Source of the DNA: CAZIAK01 sp964537035 | GTDB lineage: Bacteria; Planctomycetota; B15-G4 | Assembly: GCA_964537035.1 (NCBI GenBank) | Contig: CAZIAK010000015.1 | Coordinates: forward strand, 1 to 64,000 | Reading direction: 5' to 3' | Length of the DNA: 64,000 nucleotides | Shown: positions 61,943-64,000 of the stretch, in pieces | How the letters are laid out: each line of letters opens with the position of its first letter | Position numbering within the stretch: the stretch's first letter is position 1 | Position numbers and translations under genes: made by a program | Notes under the pieces: model-generated | What the model was told of the DNA's origin: nothing | The model's input: the letters and a program-made list of their open reading frames with translations, nothing else | Databases searched by the model: none

Positions 61943-63907
61943 CTAGTTGTTCGAGGGCAGGTAGCGGGTGCTGGAGCGGCTGTAGCGCGTCATGCCGTCC
62001 TCGCTCATCTCGCTGTAGCAGACCACGTCATCGTAGAAGTCGATCGAGCGCAAGATGCCCGCGACCTTCTGCATGGCCTGCCCCACCAGTTCGAGCGGAA
62101 TGTCCTGAGAAGGCTGGGCGTTCAGCACGAAGCCCAGGGTGGCTGAGAGGGTGCCGAAGACAGCGGCCGTCTCTTGCATCTGCAGACCCAAAGGCTGCAG
62201 GCTCACCGACGACACGGCCTGGCTTGGCAGACGCTGGCCGTCGACGAAGGCCGGGTGTTCCCAGAGGCCGTCGGTCTCGCCAGCAGCCACGGAGAACACG
62301 GTCTCCAGAGCCTGTTCAGAGGTGGTGATCAGCAGGTAGTTGCCGATCACCCCGAACTTCACGGTGGGGATCTGCGGGATCGGGATGGGCAGCATGGGAA
62401 CCGAGACAGCGATTTCCAGCTGCTTCATGGAGGGGAAGCTGCCCGACGCATCGGTCATCTTCAGCTTGCGGATCGGCGAGGATTCTCCCTGGGAGGCCAG
62501 TTCTTTCTCAAGGCGCTCAAGCAGCGGGGGCACCATGGCGTCGAACACAGCGTGCACCCGATCGATCACCTTGCGAGCGCCGTCCGGATCACGGAGCCGA
62601 GAGACCATGACCGTCTCAGTGGTGCCAGGAAAGCGCTCGGACGGCAGGGTGACCGCCAACGTCTCACTGCCCAACCAGGACAGCACATCGTCTTCGATGC
62701 TCAAGTCCATGATGGCCTGGGCGGCCTTGATCTCGAGCAGGGTGTCGCTGGCCTGGGGCACGTAGAACTCGAAGCGCTCGAGGGCCCAGCGGTAGAACGG
62801 GCGCAGGTCGAGGTCCTGGGACAAACTGAAAGAGATGGCATTGGCCGGAACGAAATCGAGCAGCTCGCCCGTGGGCTGTGCGCTCCTCATGGCCATGTAG
62901 AAGGGGTTGCCAGCTTCGACGGCCTCGGGCCGGTAGGTGGTCCAGCACTCGCTCACCAGGTCGAGGCCTTCGGCGTGGACGGTGGTCACCGAGATGTCAG
63001 AGAAGTCGGCCAGGCCGATGACGTCTTGCACCGGAGCGATGGCCTTCTGCGCCCCCGGCATGGTCATCATGATCTGGGGGATGGACTCCTTGAGCCAGCC
63101 GAACAAGCGATGGGCGTCGAAGTACATCAGGCTGGACGTGTTCTCAGCCAGCGTGCCCACGGCGTCCTTGAAGCGTCGCGTGCGCACGAGCGACTGGGTC
63201 GACTTGCCCTCGAGGATCTCCAACGCGTTCTCGAAGAACTCAACGCCGAAGCCGAGCATGAGCAGGTCGCCACGAACCGCCATCTGCAGCAGAGGGATGT
63301 GGTCCATGCCAGCCAGGCGCAGTGAGTAGACCCGCGTGGAGCCGTCGTCTCCGCGACGCTCTTCTCGTTGCAGCTCCAGCTCTTCGGTCAGGCCACCCGC
63401 CGCCCCCAGCAGGTTGGCCAGTGCACCCTCGATTTCGTCGACTCGGTCGCTGTCGATGCGGCTGGCCAGGAGCATGCTGCCCAGTCCGGGAGGGGTCCAG
63501 TGTGTGGGCGCCTTGGGGCCCTCGGCGTAGATGAGTTCGTTCTCGGTCAAGGCGTCCCAGTCGACGCTGCCCACCAGCGCGGTGACCAGATCGATGAGGC
63601 CGCTGAGCTGCGCCGCCTCTTCGCTGCCTGCCCCGGCCATCTCGAGACCTTCGCTGATCAACTCGTGAAAGCGTGCGTCCTGGATGGCCTTCATCACCTT
63701 CTCAGTGCCGTCCCGAACGAACTGCATCGAGGGGTCCTGGCGCATGTGCCACAGGGAGTACGCGCTGGATGGCACGAGCTCTTGCAGCTGCAGTCGCGGG
63801 GCCGTAGCGCCCTGGGCAAAGGTCGGGGTGGACGCTGGCACGCAGATCACAAGGGCCGCGATGGCTCCGGCGAAGTGCGCGCGGGTGAGGGGCAGCAGTG
63901 AGATCAT
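61943..63907 (-). CDS. Secreted protein of unknown function (DUF3352-like)
   Basis: ATG 63907-63905 gives 654 residues with the signal LTRAHFAGAIAALVICVPAS. The sequence repeats the layout of proteins that assess a fitted score: LQELVPSSAYSLWHMRQD at the start, FDAHRLFGWLKESI and LLELERFEFYVPQASDTLLEIK-like segments in the middle, and YLLITTSEQALETVFSV toward the end. This resembles DUF3352-type secreted proteins, of unknown function. There are few cysteines and no catalytic motif. The gene is followed by 93 bases of the window without a gene. Its start codon region has only a weak Shine-Dalgarno, so an alternative GTG at 63919 is possible. Confidence 0.65.
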   Translation of the reverse strand: MISLLPLTRAHFAGAIAALVICVPASTPTFAQGATAPRLQLQELVPSSAYSLWHMRQDPSMQFVRDGTEKVMKAIQDARFHELISEGLEMAGAGSEEAAQLSGLIDLVTALVGSVDWDALTENELIYAEGPKAPTHWTPPGLGSMLLASRIDSDRVDEIEGALANLLGAAGGLTEELELQREERRGDDGSTRVYSLRLAGMDHIPLLQMAVRGDLLMLGFGVEFFENALEILEGKSTQSLVRTRRFKDAVGTLAENTSSLMYFDAHRLFGWLKESIPQIMMTMPGAQKAIAPVQDVIGLADFSDISVTTVHAEGLDLVSECWTTYRPEAVEAGNPFYMAMRSAQPTGELLDFVPANAISFSLSQDLDLRPFYRWALERFEFYVPQASDTLLEIKAAQAIMDLSIEDDVLSWLGSETLAVTLPSERFPGTTETVMVSRLRDPDGARKVIDRVHAVFDAMVPPLLERLEKELASQGESSPIRKLKMTDASGSFPSMKQLEIAVSVPMLPIPIPQIPTVKFGVIGNYLLITTSEQALETVFSVAAGETDGLWEHPAFVDGQRLPSQAVSSVSLQPLGLQMQETAAVFGTLSATLGFVLNAQPSQDIPLELVGQAMQKVAGILRSIDFYDDVVCYSEMSEDGMTRYSRSSTRYLPSNN

Positions 63908-64000
63908 GGTGCATTCCACGACGGGGGGACCCTTATGATGTTGCCGGTTCGTTGTGGGCCTGCAAGGTGGGCCATGGTCACGTCACAGCTGAGGGGGCCG

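Overview
High-GC bacterial DNA, most probably from Planctomycetota. The signs are a large PVC-type secreted dehydrogenase with HEAT repeats and a C-terminal CxxCH heme domain, paired Tat-exported TIM-barrel proteins, FG-GAP and left-handed beta-roll surface proteins, and a recurring ~115-residue C-terminal domain with a PFKGG core on otherwise unrelated secreted proteins. I saw no rRNA, tRNA, CRISPR array, prophage or insertion sequence. The 100-N gap at 7088-7187 is flanked by the same 55 bases on both sides, so this is a draft, probably metagenomic, scaffold.

Layout. 1-12.8 kb: secreted PFKGG proteins, a VKOR-DsbA disulfide enzyme with a sulfatase-fold lipoprotein, a DinB/cupin pair, a GrdB-family selenoprotein gene read through an in-frame UGA with a SECIS-like hairpin, a beta-roll repeat protein, a WD40/CBM9-like protein, a beta-propeller protein and an unlisted 55-residue membrane protein. 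12.9-30.3 kb: a nucleobase-catabolism island. On the minus strand are beta-ureidopropionase and (methyl)malonate-semialdehyde dehydrogenase. On the plus strand a tightly overlapping run encodes a Mo/2Fe-2S xanthine dehydrogenase fusion, its FAD subunit, a second Se-dependent-type xanthine dehydrogenase and SsnA; two PLP fold-type II enzymes and a second carbamoyl-amidase follow. A short YgfK and adenine deaminase lie opposite. 30.4-38 kb: an orphan HATPase protein, a frameshifted GH9 glycosidase, a yeast-type cytosine deaminase and a beta-oxidation pair (FadA, FadN-type). 38-51.8 kb: a TPR protein, a purple-acid-phosphatase-like protein, an ABC exporter, an atypical SDR, an ABC-F ATPase, DinB and SRPBCC proteins and a large FG-GAP protein. 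52-64 kb: a three-gene sugar-catabolism operon (two TIM barrels around the PVC dehydrogenase), a CPA1 Na+/H+ antiporter, a secreted zinc metalloprotease and a secreted protein of unknown function.

How they fit together. Adenine deaminase gives hypoxanthine for the molybdenum hydroxylases. SsnA, YgfK, the PLP enzymes and the nitrilase-fold amidases could open the ring and recover nitrogen. Cytosine deaminase, beta-ureidopropionase and MMSDH fit the pyrimidine/beta-alanine route. A UGA-encoded selenoprotein about 8 kb from an SsnA/YgfK/XDH cluster points to an organism that uses selenium both as selenocysteine and, by inference, in a molybdenum hydroxylase cofactor.
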